From: Arthrobacter sp. M2012083
GTDB taxonomy: Bacteria > Actinomycetota > Actinomycetes > Actinomycetales > Micrococcaceae
NCBI RefSeq assembly: GCF_000281065.1
Contig: NZ_AKKK01000003.1
Coordinates: 1 to 64,000, forward strand
DNA length: 64,000 nt
Direction of reading: 5' to 3'
Shown here: positions 26,967 through 36,874 of the stretch, in pieces
How the letters are laid out: every line of letters begins with the position of its first letter
Position numbering within the stretch: the first letter of the stretch is position 1
The notes under the pieces: generated by a model
What the model saw: only the letters and a program-made list of their open reading frames with translations
The model's database searches: none
Told to the model about the DNA's origin: nothing
Made by a program: the position numbers and the translations under genes

Positions 26967-27734
26967 ATGGGAACTGCTGACCGCCACCGGCTCATTGGCG
27001 AGCTGTTGCGCACGCGCGAAGAAGCCACGGTGGATGAACTCGTCCAAGCCACGGGAGCTTCCGGGGCTACCGTCCGAAGGGACCTCGAGATTCTCGCAGC
27101 CAACGGAGTGCTGAAGCGAGTCCACGGTGGCGCCCGCAGCTTGCTCGCACGCGGGGACAACCCCGGCTACGGGCAGCGCGAATTGGAAGACCGGGAAGCC
27201 AAGGTCCGAATCGCGTCGGCGGTAGACCAGCTGATCAAGGACCGCGAGCACGTGTGGCTGGACAGCGGATCAACGGCGACGGAGATTGCACGGCGCCTGA
27301 GCACCCGGGCACTCACGGTCATGCCCATGTCACTGCATGGCGTCGAGGCGCTGGCAAGCAACAAGGATGGCCACGCTCCGGAACTCATCCTGCCTGGTGG
27401 CCGCCTCACTCCTGGGGAACAGTCGTTCAGGGGACCCATGACTGAAGCCAACGTTCGCTCACTGAGGTTCGACACCGCCGTCGTAACTCCCTGCGCGCTG
27501 AATCTCAAGGACGGCCTGCTGGCCCACGACCTCGAGGACGCCGCCGTCAAGCGCGCCGGCCTGGAATCTGCAACGAGGGTGTTGGTGGCTGCCTCAACAA
27601 GCAAATGGAATGCCAACGCGCTGGCACTCGTTGCAGCCATGGACACCGTGGCAGTCATCGTGACAGACCAGGAACCATCCCCCGAAGACCTTGCCCGGCT
27701 CAACAAACTCTCCGTGGAAGTTGTGATTGCATGA
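26967..27734 (+). CDS. DeoR/GlpR-family transcriptional regulator
   Basis: 255 residues. N-terminal helix-turn-helix (VDELVQATGASGATVRRDLE), then the DeoR sensor domain of the isomerase fold with the phosphosugar-binding region LDSGSTATEIAR. Such regulators answer to phosphorylated sugars. The stop overlaps the ATG of the MFS transporter gene (ATGA), so the pair is an operon and the transporter is probably its target. Confidence 0.92.
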   Translation: MGTADRHRLIGELLRTREEATVDELVQATGASGATVRRDLEILAANGVLKRVHGGARSLLARGDNPGYGQRELEDREAKVRIASAVDQLIKDREHVWLDSGSTATEIARRLSTRALTVMPMSLHGVEALASNKDGHAPELILPGGRLTPGEQSFRGPMTEANVRSLRFDTAVVTPCALNLKDGLLAHDLEDAAVKRAGLESATRVLVAASTSKWNANALALVAAMDTVAVIVTDQEPSPEDLARLNKLSVEVVIA

Positions 27735-28918
27735 CCACCAACACCAGAAGCACCACCAACGTCAACGCCGCTGCGGTGGCGACGTTCCTGATCTTCGGCA
27801 TGAACGGTTTGGTCTTCGCCAGCTGGGCTGCCCGCATCCCTGCCGTGACCGAGGCACTCAGCCTGACGTCCGGCCAGATGGGCACTCTGTTGCTTTGCAC
27901 GGCCGTCGGGTCTTTGTTGGCGCTTCCATCAGCCGGATGGGTGGTGGGCCGGATCGGTACAGCCAATACGGTCCGGATGGCCGGGATCGTGGCGGGTGCC
28001 GCGGGTGCCGCCATTGCCTTCTCTTTGATGGCCGCCTCCGTGCCTGGTACGGCGGTTGCCCTCTTCTTCTTCGGTATCGGTATCGGCCTGTGGGATGTGG
28101 CACAGAACATTGAGGGCGCGGACGTCGAGCACCGTCTTAAGCGCACCATCATGCCGCAGTTCCACGCCGCCTTCAGCGGGGGCGCCTTCCTGGGCGCATT
28201 GATCGGTGCAGGTCTCTCCCAGCTGGGTGTCGGGTTGCCGGAGCACTTGTTGGTCATCGCGGCCATCGCCGTCGCCTTGGCGCTGACGGTCCCCAAGTAC
28301 TTCCTGCCGCACGAGGTGGAAGAAATACACGACGGCGGCCTGGCGGCGGAGAAGGGTCCCACTGCTTGGCGGGACGGCAGGACGCTGCTTATCGGCGTCG
28401 TGGTCCTTGGTGCCACGCTCACCGAAGGCGCAGGCAACGACTGGATCGCGAAGGCTGCAGTGGACGGGCTTGGCGCTTCGGAATCCACTGGCGCGCTGCT
28501 ATTCGCGCTCTTCGTCCTGGCCATGACCGTCATGCGCTTCCTGGGCGGCAAGGCGATCGACAAGTTTGGACGAGTGAACGTCCTCCGGGCCAGCATGGCC
28601 GCAGCTGCCGTGGGCCTGGCCTTGTTTGTGTTCGCCGGAAACGTGATCCTGGCCGGGGTTGGTGCAGCGCTCTGGGGCATCGGTGCCGCATTGGCCTTCC
28701 CCATGGGAATGTCGGCCGCAGCGGACGATCCCAAGCATGCAGCTGCACGCGTGTCAGTGGTTTCCACTATCGGCTACATAGCATTCCTGGCTGGCCCGCC
28801 GCTGCTGGGCTACCTGGGCGACCACACTGGAATCCACATGGCCTTGCTGGCCATCGGAGCGCCTATTTTGCTTGCCCTGTTGCTTGCCGGCGTCGCGAAG
28901 CCTTTGCCGCGCAAATAG
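27731..28918 (+). CDS. Major facilitator superfamily transporter
   Basis: 395 residues with 12 hydrophobic segments in the MFS 6+6 layout; the second-helix region GTLLLCTAVGSLLALPSAG and loop VVGRIGTA fit the family. Start ATG 27731 overlaps the stop of the DeoR gene; open frame further upstream belongs to the regulator's other frame. Coupled to a sugar-type regulator, so a sugar or sugar-like substrate is likely but not shown. Overlaps the convergent phosphatase by 56 bp. Confidence 0.9.
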   Translation: MTTNTRSTTNVNAAAVATFLIFGMNGLVFASWAARIPAVTEALSLTSGQMGTLLLCTAVGSLLALPSAGWVVGRIGTANTVRMAGIVAGAAGAAIAFSLMAASVPGTAVALFFFGIGIGLWDVAQNIEGADVEHRLKRTIMPQFHAAFSGGAFLGALIGAGLSQLGVGLPEHLLVIAAIAVALALTVPKYFLPHEVEEIHDGGLAAEKGPTAWRDGRTLLIGVVVLGATLTEGAGNDWIAKAAVDGLGASESTGALLFALFVLAMTVMRFLGGKAIDKFGRVNVLRASMAAAAVGLALFVFAGNVILAGVGAALWGIGAALAFPMGMSAAADDPKHAAARVSVVSTIGYIAFLAGPPLLGYLGDHTGIHMALLAIGAPILLALLLAGVAKPLPRK

Positions 28919-29567
28919 TCTGTCCGTCCGCTTGAGCATTCTCCTTTGTGCATATGTCGCGAAAACGCCACCACATCAGCAGGACAATGCCGGCGGCGAG
29001 GCAGGCGCCGCCCAGTACGTCGCTCAGCCAATGGGCCGACAGATAGGTGCGGCTGATCATCATGGCGATGACGCCAATGACTGCTATCAGGGCCATCCAC
29101 CAACGCCCCATCAGGAGGGAAAGCACCAGCAGGAAAGCAGTTGTCGCAGAGACATGCCCCGAGGGGTATGAACCAGTGTCGGTCAGCACCTTCGCGGCTT
29201 CCGGCCTGTCCCGACCCACCACGGCTTTGGCAAGCTGCGTTAGTGCCAGCACAGCGATACCGCTCATGGCGGCGAAGAGCGCCGCCATGGGTCGCTGCCA
29301 AACGACGAGCGAAATCGCGAGCACCACATGGAAGGCCAGCATCCCCGCGTAGCCGGCCCAATTGAGGACCACGTTCACGCCATCCCAAAAGGGTGAATGC
29401 AGGCTGAAGGCGTAGGCCTGCCAGGTGGTGTCCACGCCGTTGAAAGCCGGCTCGCCTTGTCCGGCCATAATCAGCACCCCGGGAACTGCGAACGCACAGA
29501 GCAGGAGTACTCCGGGCGTGACCAGCTGCCAGCTGGGAGGTTGACGCGGATGGAGTACACGAATCAT
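28863..29567 (-). CDS. PAP2-family membrane phosphatase
   Basis: 234 residues with about six membrane helices and the three phosphatase motifs: KAVVGRDRP, PSGHVS and SRTYLSAHWLSD. Expected to dephosphorylate a lipid phosphate such as phosphatidate or undecaprenyl pyrophosphate. The ATG at 29567 is preferred over 29600 because the protein then starts right before its first helix. Divergent from the PAP2-kinase fusion gene at 29623, with only 55 bp between the starts. Confidence 0.88.
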   Translation of the reverse strand: MIRVLHPRQPPSWQLVTPGVLLLCAFAVPGVLIMAGQGEPAFNGVDTTWQAYAFSLHSPFWDGVNVVLNWAGYAGMLAFHVVLAISLVVWQRPMAALFAAMSGIAVLALTQLAKAVVGRDRPEAAKVLTDTGSYPSGHVSATTAFLLVLSLLMGRWWMALIAVIGVIAMMISRTYLSAHWLSDVLGGACLAAGIVLLMWWRFRDICTKENAQADGQTICAAKASRRRQATGQAK

Positions 29568-29622
29568 CCATTCATCGTAGCCACGGCAGCTTGGCGGCAC
29601 CCGCAGGCGTTAGTGTGATGGG

Positions 29623-31125
29623 ATGCGAGGCTTCTTGGGCAAAGGCCCCAAACGGGTTGCGAGATTCGATCATTTCCTGGTCCGGGCTGTGTCGCGGCAG
29701 CCCCAAGGAGATCACGATGTGTTCTTCCGCGAACTCTCTGCTGCGGCCACCAAAGGAAAATTGTGGTTCGGTATCGCAGGGATCATGGCTACGTTCCCTG
29801 GAAAGCCCCGAAGGGCAGCCCTGCACGGGCTCCTTGCTTTGGGCGTTGCCTCCGGGGTTACCAATCTGGTCTTCAAAACGGCGCTGCCGCGGACCCGCCC
29901 ACTGCCTGAGCACTTGCCTATCTTCCGTTTTGTTCACCCCCAGCCGGTCAGTTCTTCCATGCCGTCCGGTCATTCCGCGTCCGCGGTGGCCTTCGCAGTA
30001 GGCGCCGGTATCGTCTCCCCGACGCTGGGCGCCTTGTTGGCTCCCATCGCCGCGGGCGTCGCCTACTCGCGCGTGCACACGGGTGCCCACTGGCCCTCCG
30101 ATGTGGTGTTCGGTTCCGCCCTGGGTGCGGGAGCAGCCCTGCTGACCCGCAAGTGGTGGCCAGCTCGACCGCCCGAACCGACTCCCCGGCGGACCCCTGC
30201 GGAGGCACCGGCAATTGCCGACGGCGAAGGGCTGAGTATCGCGGTCAACGTCCTGGGTGGTTCCTACTCCCCCGAGACAGCGGAATTGTTGAAAGTCATA
30301 TTCCCTAAGGCCTATATACGGGAGATTGCCGAGGGCGAGGACGTCGCGGCCGAGATCGATGCGGCGGCAACCCGGCCAGGCACCGCTGCGCTTGGTGTCT
30401 GGGGCGGTGACGGAACGGTTGGCACGGCCGCGGCCGCCGCCGTCGAGCATTCACTACCCCTCCTGGTGCTTCCGGGTGGAACCCTCAACCACTTTGCCCG
30501 CGACCTCGGCACCAGCTCGATCGACGACGCGATAGCCGCTGTGACCAAAGGACATGCAGCGTCCGTCGACCTGGGACATGTGGTGGTGCAGCGGGGCCTT
30601 CCTGAGGCACCGGAAACCTCGGAGTTGGCCATGTTGAACACCGCCAGCGTAGGCGTGTATCCCAACTTGGTGAGGCGGCGGGAGCGGCTCCAGCCTGCCA
30701 TGGGTAAACCTCTGGCCGGTTTGGTGGCATCACTGCGTACGTTCGGCGTGAACTCCCCCACCACACTCCTGGTGGATGGGGTGAAGCACAAGCTCTGGAT
30801 TCTCTACCTGGGCCGGGGCAGGTTTTATCCCAGCGACCACGCACCGCTTCGCAGGCCGGTGCTGGACGACGGTGTCTTCGATCTGCGCATGATCACCGCG
30901 GACGAGCCGTTCGCCCGGGCGCGATTGCTCTGGGCGGTAGTGACCGGCACCGTTGCCGCCTCCAAAGTCACCCACTTGACGGAGGCCACCACCATCACGG
31001 TGGAGGCTATCGGGCAACCATTGGTCCTGGCCGTTGACGGGGAGCCGAAGCCGGGGGTTCGGAGTGCCATCTTCACTGTGAAGCCGCGCGAGCTCACCGT
31101 GTATTCGCCGCTGCCGGCGGACTGA
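29623..31125 (+). CDS. PAP2 phosphatase - diacylglycerol kinase fusion
   Basis: 500 residues. The first ~190 form a PAP2 domain (KTALPRTRP, PSGHSAS, SRVHTGAHWPSD) with short membrane segments; residues 205-500 form a DAGK catalytic domain with GGDGTVG and LPGGTLNHFARDLG. One protein could therefore both remove and add phosphate on lipids, for example to recycle diacylglycerol or undecaprenol. Such fusions are known in actinobacteria. It faces a second PAP2 gene across a short divergent promoter. Confidence 0.92.
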   Translation: MRGFLGKGPKRVARFDHFLVRAVSRQPQGDHDVFFRELSAAATKGKLWFGIAGIMATFPGKPRRAALHGLLALGVASGVTNLVFKTALPRTRPLPEHLPIFRFVHPQPVSSSMPSGHSASAVAFAVGAGIVSPTLGALLAPIAAGVAYSRVHTGAHWPSDVVFGSALGAGAALLTRKWWPARPPEPTPRRTPAEAPAIADGEGLSIAVNVLGGSYSPETAELLKVIFPKAYIREIAEGEDVAAEIDAAATRPGTAALGVWGGDGTVGTAAAAAVEHSLPLLVLPGGTLNHFARDLGTSSIDDAIAAVTKGHAASVDLGHVVVQRGLPEAPETSELAMLNTASVGVYPNLVRRRERLQPAMGKPLAGLVASLRTFGVNSPTTLLVDGVKHKLWILYLGRGRFYPSDHAPLRRPVLDDGVFDLRMITADEPFARARLLWAVVTGTVAASKVTHLTEATTITVEAIGQPLVLAVDGEPKPGVRSAIFTVKPRELTVYSPLPAD

Positions 31126-31278
31126 AGCAACTGCTTTGAGGGTCATCCGCGAGGACTACCCTGACTGAACCCTGAATCATCCCTGAGACAGGCGATTTAC
31201 CTCCCCTCCGTGAGTAGCGTTGTAGGTACATTCAAAACTCACTTGCACACACATGTGCTCCGAGGAGGGAACGCTTCC

Positions 31279-32223
31279 ATGATCGAAGCAAAAGGCCTGA
31301 CCAAGGTCTACGGCGAGAAGACCGCCGTTGGCGGCGTCAGTTTCACTGTCCAAGCCGGACGGGTGACGGGCTTCCTGGGCCCGAACGGTGCCGGCAAGTC
31401 AACCACAATGCGCATGATCATGGGACTGGACGCTCCGACGTCGGGCTCTGTAACGGTGAACGGTGAGCCCTTCGCCCAGCACAAGGCGCCGCTGCGAGAG
31501 ATTGGTGCACTCTTGGACGCCAAGGCTGTCCACACGAGCCGCACTGCCTACAACCACCTTCTCGCCATGGCAGCGACGCACAGCATCCCCAAGAGCCGGG
31601 TTCGTGAAGTCATCGAAATGACCGGCCTGGGTGATGTTGCCAAGAAAAAGGTCAAGGGATTCTCACTCGGAATGGGCCAGCGCCTCGGCATTGCCGCCGC
31701 ACTGCTGGGTGATCCGCAGACCATCATCCTGGACGAGCCGGTCAACGGCCTCGATCCTGAAGGCGTGGTCTGGGTTCGCAACCTCGTCAAGTACCTGGCC
31801 TCAGAAGGCCGCACAGTTTTCCTGTCCAGCCACCTCATGAGCGAGATGGCACTGACGGCAGATCACCTGATCGTGATCGGTCGTGGCAGGATCATCGCCG
31901 ACGCACCCATCGCCGAAATCATCACCGGCAAGGGCCACGCACGTACCCGTGTCCGCACCGATCAGCCGGAACGCCTCATGCAGCTCCTTGCCGGAACCGG
32001 TGTTTCCGTGGAGGTCCACGAACGCGAACTGCTGGAGGTTTCAGGCCTGGATCCCCGCGGCATCGCCCGCGCCGCCTTGGACAACCAGGTCATGCTCTAC
32101 GAGCTGACGCCGCTCCAGGCAAGCCTGGAAGAGGCTTACATGGAACTGACCAAGGACGAGGTCGAATACCACTCGCACATCACCACCGGGGCCTCGGTTC
32201 CCGCTCAGGCCGGAGGGAAATAG
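31279..32223 (+). CDS. ABC-2 type transporter ATP-binding protein
   Basis: 314 residues with Walker A GPNGAGKST, signature LGMGQRL and Walker B IILDEPVNGLDPEG. The ATG at 31279 has GAGGAGGG upstream; the longer frame to 31210 is promoter sequence. First gene of an operon with the permease (2-bp gap) and very likely the two-component system that follows. The combination resembles bacitracin/lantibiotic-resistance or ABC-2 drug exporters. Confidence 0.93.
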   Translation: MIEAKGLTKVYGEKTAVGGVSFTVQAGRVTGFLGPNGAGKSTTMRMIMGLDAPTSGSVTVNGEPFAQHKAPLREIGALLDAKAVHTSRTAYNHLLAMAATHSIPKSRVREVIEMTGLGDVAKKKVKGFSLGMGQRLGIAAALLGDPQTIILDEPVNGLDPEGVVWVRNLVKYLASEGRTVFLSSHLMSEMALTADHLIVIGRGRIIADAPIAEIITGKGHARTRVRTDQPERLMQLLAGTGVSVEVHERELLEVSGLDPRGIARAALDNQVMLYELTPLQASLEEAYMELTKDEVEYHSHITTGASVPAQAGGK

Positions 32224-32225
32224 AC

Positions 32226-33077
32226 ATGAGCACCACCACTTTGGACCGCAAGTCCATCCGTAACTCCGTCGGTCCCGGACCGGCGTTCCACCGCGTACTC
32301 AATTCCGAATTCATCAAGTTCCGCACGTTGATGTCCACGCTGATTCTCCTGGCCTCCACGGCACTGGTCATGGTGGGCTTCGCAGCCCTCGCGGCATGGG
32401 GAACCGGACAGTTCGCCGAGCAAGCCACGCAAGACCCCCAAGCTGCAGCAGCCATCGCGGCCCAGGGCGGAGACCTTGCCGTCACCATTCCCACCTCAGG
32501 CATCGCGTTCGCCCAGCTCATTCTCGGCTCCCTGGGCGTATTGCTTATGAGTTCCGAGTTCACCACCGGCATGGCCCGCTCCACCTTTGCTGCCGTACCC
32601 AGGCGGCTGTCACCACTCCTGGCCAAGCTCATAGTCGTGGTTGTGAGCGCTTTCCTGTTGACTGCTGTGTCCACCTACATCGCGGGGCTCGTGTCGCTTC
32701 CCATTGTTGACAACTACGGCCTCAAGCTTGATCTGGGCAGTTCGCAGTCCATCAAGCTGCTGCTGGTCAACAGCATTTATGTTGCCGCCGTAGCTGCTAT
32801 TGGCATGGCCTTGGGAACGATCATCCGCAACTCCGCAGGTGGCATTATGAGCCTGGTGGGTATCTTCTTTGTCCTGCCTATTGCTTTCCAGCTCATCCCC
32901 GGCGACTTCTTCAAGGAAGCCAGCAAGTACCTGCCCACCAACACGCTTAACCCAATGACCGCCGTCGAGCATGTCCCGGACACGCTGGAAGCGTGGCAGG
33001 CTGCGCTGGTCTTGGGCGCCTGGGTGGTTGTACCGGTGGCCCTGGCCATGATCCTTCTCAAGAAGCGGGACGTCTAG
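32226..33077 (+). CDS. ABC-2 type transporter permease
   Basis: 283 residues with six hydrophobic segments: one near 35-55, then 90-110, 130-160, 180-200, 205-225 and 255-275. SSEFTTGMARSTFAAVPRR between the helices is a typical ABC-2 feature. Partner of the ATPase 2 bp upstream. Confidence 0.9.
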   Translation: MSTTTLDRKSIRNSVGPGPAFHRVLNSEFIKFRTLMSTLILLASTALVMVGFAALAAWGTGQFAEQATQDPQAAAAIAAQGGDLAVTIPTSGIAFAQLILGSLGVLLMSSEFTTGMARSTFAAVPRRLSPLLAKLIVVVVSAFLLTAVSTYIAGLVSLPIVDNYGLKLDLGSSQSIKLLLVNSIYVAAVAAIGMALGTIIRNSAGGIMSLVGIFFVLPIAFQLIPGDFFKEASKYLPTNTLNPMTAVEHVPDTLEAWQAALVLGAWVVVPVALAMILLKKRDV

Positions 33078-33103
33078 GACGGGTTGCCGTCTAGGCTCAA
33101 TTC

Positions 33104-34393
33104 ATGATTGAAGCACCACAGGTGAGGGACGCGTCAGCCACCACAGCTGACGCGTCCTTCGCTGAAATTGCCCAGCGCCGCAGGGGCCGGATCCGGCGCT
33201 ACTTCTACAAGCGGCCCCGTGCCATGGATGCCGTGGTGATCCTTTGCTACGTTCTGTTGGCGTTGCCCACCATCATTACCTCGATCATCGATGGCAAGTG
33301 GCTCGTGGTGGCAATCCTGCTGCTGATCGCCATCGCGCTGATCTTCAGGCGGCAGTTTCCGCTTCAGGTGGTGCTCGCCGTCGCGCTTCTGGAAATTGCC
33401 GCCACCATCCTGAACCCCTGGGGATCGAACGTTTCTGCGGGTCTTTGGTTTGCACTCTATGCAGTGGCGTCCCTAAGGAAGCGTGCGCTGACGCTGGTGG
33501 TCTTTGCCGCAGCCAGCCTGCCCCTGAGCCTTCTCTACTTGTTCATGTGGACGAGTCCCAGCGAGATGGACAACCTGCAGGACGTCCCTGAAAACTTCCA
33601 CCTCATCAACAACATCGCCACTGCCGTAACCATCATGCTCTCCAACCTCCTGGCCACGGGCATAGGCATTTCGGTACGGCAGCGCAGGGAACATGAAGCG
33701 GAAATCGCGGCGTGGGCCGCGCGGACAACGCAGCTCGGCAAGGTCACCGAGCGCAACAGGATCGCCCGCGAAATGCACGATGTCGTGGCGCACTCGCTGA
33801 CAGTGATGATCAGCCTCTCGGATGGGGCTGCCGTAGTGGTCAAGAAGGACCCGGAGCGGGCCGGCGACGTCCTCGGCGAACTGTCCCGCACGGGCAGGGC
33901 CGCGCTGGCCGATATGCGCAGGGTACTCGGGGTTCTGCGGGATGACTCCGGGCGACCGGCACCGCTGACGCCCCTTGAATCAGGGCAGAACCTGGCCAAA
34001 CTCTTGGACGGTTTCCGCACCGCCGGACTGCCGCTGCACTACGCCCATACGGGTCCGGGCCTCCCGGCCGACCCCGCCTTTGAACTGACCGTCTACAGGA
34101 TCGTGCAGGAGTCGCTGACCAACGTCCTGCGGTACGGACGTTCGCTGAGCCGCGTTGACGTGCACGTGGCCCGCGACGGCGATTTGGTCACCATTGACGT
34201 GCTCGACGACGGCCGCGGAACCCGCGAGGGCAGCAACGAATCCGTGGGCAGCCTGGGGACCGGGCAGGGCATTGCGGGAATGAATGAACGTGCCGGAATC
34301 TATGCTGGAATCGTTACTGCCGGTCCAGGAAAAAGGGGAGGTTGGGCAGTCCATGCCGAGCTCCGCTGGAACGGCGAAAAGGGGGAATCATGA
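33104..34393 (+). CDS. Sensor histidine kinase (HisKA_3)
   Basis: 429 residues. Four or five helices between about 45 and 190, then the acceptor histidine H225 in AREMHDVVAHS, and a HATPase domain with DDGRG and GQGIAGMNERA. The regulator gene overlaps its stop (ATGA). It follows the ABC-2 permease by 26 bp, so the exporter and its sensor are probably one transcript. Confidence 0.93.
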   Translation: MIEAPQVRDASATTADASFAEIAQRRRGRIRRYFYKRPRAMDAVVILCYVLLALPTIITSIIDGKWLVVAILLLIAIALIFRRQFPLQVVLAVALLEIAATILNPWGSNVSAGLWFALYAVASLRKRALTLVVFAAASLPLSLLYLFMWTSPSEMDNLQDVPENFHLINNIATAVTIMLSNLLATGIGISVRQRREHEAEIAAWAARTTQLGKVTERNRIAREMHDVVAHSLTVMISLSDGAAVVVKKDPERAGDVLGELSRTGRAALADMRRVLGVLRDDSGRPAPLTPLESGQNLAKLLDGFRTAGLPLHYAHTGPGLPADPAFELTVYRIVQESLTNVLRYGRSLSRVDVHVARDGDLVTIDVLDDGRGTREGSNESVGSLGTGQGIAGMNERAGIYAGIVTAGPGKRGGWAVHAELRWNGEKGES

Positions 34394-35082
34394 CCGAAGA
34401 CAACATCAAAGTGCTGCTGGTGGACGATCAACCACTGCTGCGGATGGGCTTCCGGCTCATTCTTGAAGGCCAGGAAGACTTCCACGTTGTGGGCGAGGCT
34501 TCCGATGGGATTGAGGCCGTGCGCCAGGTGGAGGCCCTGCAACCGGACGTCGTGCTGATGGACGTACGCATGCCCGGCATGGATGGCATTGAAGCAACGC
34601 GTCGGATCTCGGATTCAGGCTCCGATGCACGGGTCATCATCCTGACCACTTTCGACCTTGATGAGTACGCCTTCACCGGGCTACAAGCCGGGGCCTCCGC
34701 TTTCCTGCTCAAGGATGTTGCTCCCGCTGAGCTGGTCCACGCAGTGCGACTGGTGGCCAGTGGCGATGCAGTGGTGGCGCCGCGTGTCACCCAACGGCTG
34801 CTGGAAACGTACGTTCGCGGCGCCGTCGTGCCCGGTCATTCACCGAGTCCGCACCGCGATCCGCTCTTGGACGAGCTCACGCCACGGGAAACGGAAATCC
34901 TCACCACTATCGCGGAGGGCCTCTCAAACGCTGAGATCGCCCACAAGTTCTTCCTATCCGAGGCCACAGTGAAGACCCACGTCCGCCGGATCCTGAGCAA
35001 GCTGCAGCTCCGGGACCGGGTGCAGGTTGTGGTCTACGCCTACGAAACCGGGCTCGTGGTGCCGAGCAACCCGGACTACTGA
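34390..35082 (+). CDS. LuxR/NarL-family response regulator
   Basis: 230 residues. Receiver domain with VDDQPLL at 11-17 and phospho-aspartate D58 in VLMDVRMPGMDG; LuxR DNA-binding domain with LTPRETEILTTIAEG and SEATVKTHVRRILSKLQ. Start ATG 34390 is inside the kinase stop; the in-frame extension upstream lies in the kinase gene. Likely target is the adjacent ABC-2 operon. Confidence 0.94.
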   Translation: MTEDNIKVLLVDDQPLLRMGFRLILEGQEDFHVVGEASDGIEAVRQVEALQPDVVLMDVRMPGMDGIEATRRISDSGSDARVIILTTFDLDEYAFTGLQAGASAFLLKDVAPAELVHAVRLVASGDAVVAPRVTQRLLETYVRGAVVPGHSPSPHRDPLLDELTPRETEILTTIAEGLSNAEIAHKFFLSEATVKTHVRRILSKLQLRDRVQVVVYAYETGLVVPSNPDY

Positions 35083-35295
35083 CACTCAGTCTGCCCTCCG
35101 AATAGCTTGCTACCAAGCGGGCCGAAGGAGTAGCGGCAACCCCAACCTAGCGTGCGTTATATACATTCATAAATGCATTTAACGATCATTCAGGCTCGAT
35201 TCTGTGTTACCTTCGTCACTACAAGCGCCGCTTCGGCTCCGTACACCGAACGTCTCGGCGCGCCGTTCGCACCTGTCACTTAACGGAGACAAGAC
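35083..35295. promoter_or_regulatory. Promoter region of amino-acid permease with 12-bp palindrome
   Basis: 213 bp without a gene. TAAATGCATTTA at 35170-35181 is a perfect palindrome inside an AT-rich stretch and is the best candidate operator; one of the two nearby IclR proteins could bind it. A GGAGAC ribosome site precedes the permease ATG. Confidence 0.4.
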
Positions 35296-36738
35296 ATGGA
35301 ATCTTCTACACCCCTGAAACTGGACTATCCATCCGATCCCCTTCCGGCCCCGGTGGAAACCGGCCTGCGCCGGTCAATGGGACCACGGCACCTGATCATG
35401 ATCGCAATGGGAGGCGTCATTGGCTCAGGCCTGTTCCTGAGCTCCGGTTACACGATCTCCCAAGCAGGCCCCCTGGGCGCAGTCATTGCCTATCTTGTGG
35501 GAGCCTTTGTGGTCTACCTGGTGATGGCCTGCCTTGGAGAGTTGGCCGTTGCTTACCCGGTCTCCGGCGCCTTCCACATTTACGCTTCACGTTCCATCGG
35601 TCCGGCAACAGGCTTCGCCACCGCTTGGCTTTACTGGCTCTGCTGGGCCGTGGCAATCGGATCTGAGTTCACAGCCTCCGGATTGCTCATGCAGCGTTGG
35701 TTTCCAGACGTTGAGGTCTGGGTGTGGTGCCTCGTCTTCGCTGCGATGCTGTTCGGGTTCAACGCCTTTTCCTCCAAGTTCTTTGGAGAATCCGAATTCT
35801 GGTTCTCGATCGTCAAGGTGGGGGCCATCATTGCCCTGATCGTCTTCGGCGGGGCTGCCCTGTTCGGCTTCCACCCATTGTCGGAGTCCAACAACCACCC
35901 GTTCCTCTTGGAAAACTTCAACACCTCGGGTGGTCTATTCCCCAACGGCTTTACCGGCGTCCTGGTTACTGCCCTGGCCGTCTTCTATGCCTTTTCCGGC
36001 TCGGAACTCATCGGCGTAGCGGCCGGGGAAACCAAGGATCCAGCCAAGAACATCCCCAAAGCGATGCGCAGCACCGTCATCCGCCTCCTGATCTTCTTTG
36101 TGGGCGCCATTGCAGTTATCGCGGCTACTGTGCCCTTCGACCAGGTAGGTCTGGACGAGAGCCCTTTCGTCACGGTCTTTTCCTCCGTTGGTATCCCCTT
36201 CGCAGCGGACATCATGAACTTTGTCATCATTACCGCGCTTTTGTCCGCCGGGAACAGCGGTCTGTTCTCCTGCGCGCGCATGCTCTATTCGCTGGCAGAT
36301 GAAGGACATGCTCCTAAGGCCCTCAAGAGGCTGACTCGACGTGGAATACCCCTTATTGCCCTTTCAGTCAGCATGGTGGGCGGGATGGCATCGCTGGTCA
36401 GCAGTGTGGCTGCACCGGAGACCGTCTACCTGGCCCTTGTTTCCATCGCCGGCTTCGCCGTGGTTGGCGTATGGATGTCCATTACCGCATCCCATTTCTT
36501 CCACCGCAGGGCTTTTGTCCGCAATGGTGGGCGCGTGGTGGATTTGGCTTATAAGGCCCCGCTTTTTCCCCTGGTGCCCATCTTGGCCTTTATGCTCTGC
36601 CTGGTGTCTTTGGTGGGTATAGCTTTTGACCCTTCCCAGATTGCCGCCCTGTACTTCGGTGTTCCCTTCGTGGCCGCCTGCTACCTGTTCTTCCACTTCC
36701 GGTACGGCCGGAAGTCCAGGGCAAAGCGGCCCGCTTGA
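35296..36738 (+). CDS. Amino acid permease (APC superfamily)
   Basis: 480 residues with 12 membrane helices. The N-terminal [20 protein letters not shown] followed by GSGLFLSSG is the substrate-binding signature of the LysP/GabP/AnsP branch of the amino-acid-polyamine-cation family. Substrate unknown. A hairpin terminator at 36757-36791 follows. It opens a block of two IclR regulators and a cyclase-family hydrolase, so the imported compound may be degraded by that block. Confidence 0.92.
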   Translation: MESSTPLKLDYPSDPLPAPVETGLRRSMGPRHLIMIAMGGVIGSGLFLSSGYTISQAGPLGAVIAYLVGAFVVYLVMACLGELAVAYPVSGAFHIYASRSIGPATGFATAWLYWLCWAVAIGSEFTASGLLMQRWFPDVEVWVWCLVFAAMLFGFNAFSSKFFGESEFWFSIVKVGAIIALIVFGGAALFGFHPLSESNNHPFLLENFNTSGGLFPNGFTGVLVTALAVFYAFSGSELIGVAAGETKDPAKNIPKAMRSTVIRLLIFFVGAIAVIAATVPFDQVGLDESPFVTVFSSVGIPFAADIMNFVIITALLSAGNSGLFSCARMLYSLADEGHAPKALKRLTRRGIPLIALSVSMVGGMASLVSSVAAPETVYLALVSIAGFAVVGVWMSITASHFFHRRAFVRNGGRVVDLAYKAPLFPLVPILAFMLCLVSLVGIAFDPSQIAALYFGVPFVAACYLFFHFRYGRKSRAKRPA

Positions 36739-36756
36739 TCTGACTCCTTCACCAAA

Positions 36757-36791
36757 GCTTCGCGGCCGGGCGAGTTGTCCGGCCGCGAAGC
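36757..36791 (+). terminator. 13-bp hairpin terminator after permease
   Basis: GCTTCGCGGCCGG (36757-36769) and its perfect complement (36779-36791) with a 9-nt loop, followed by gtgttt. It ends the permease transcript before the IclR gene. Confidence 0.7.
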
Positions 36792-36874
36792 GTGTTTGCT
36801 GGCAAGCCGCAATGACCTTGCGCTAACGCGCGCGTGTGAGAATTGCGTGAACGCTTGGTGGAAGGAGCGGTTTC

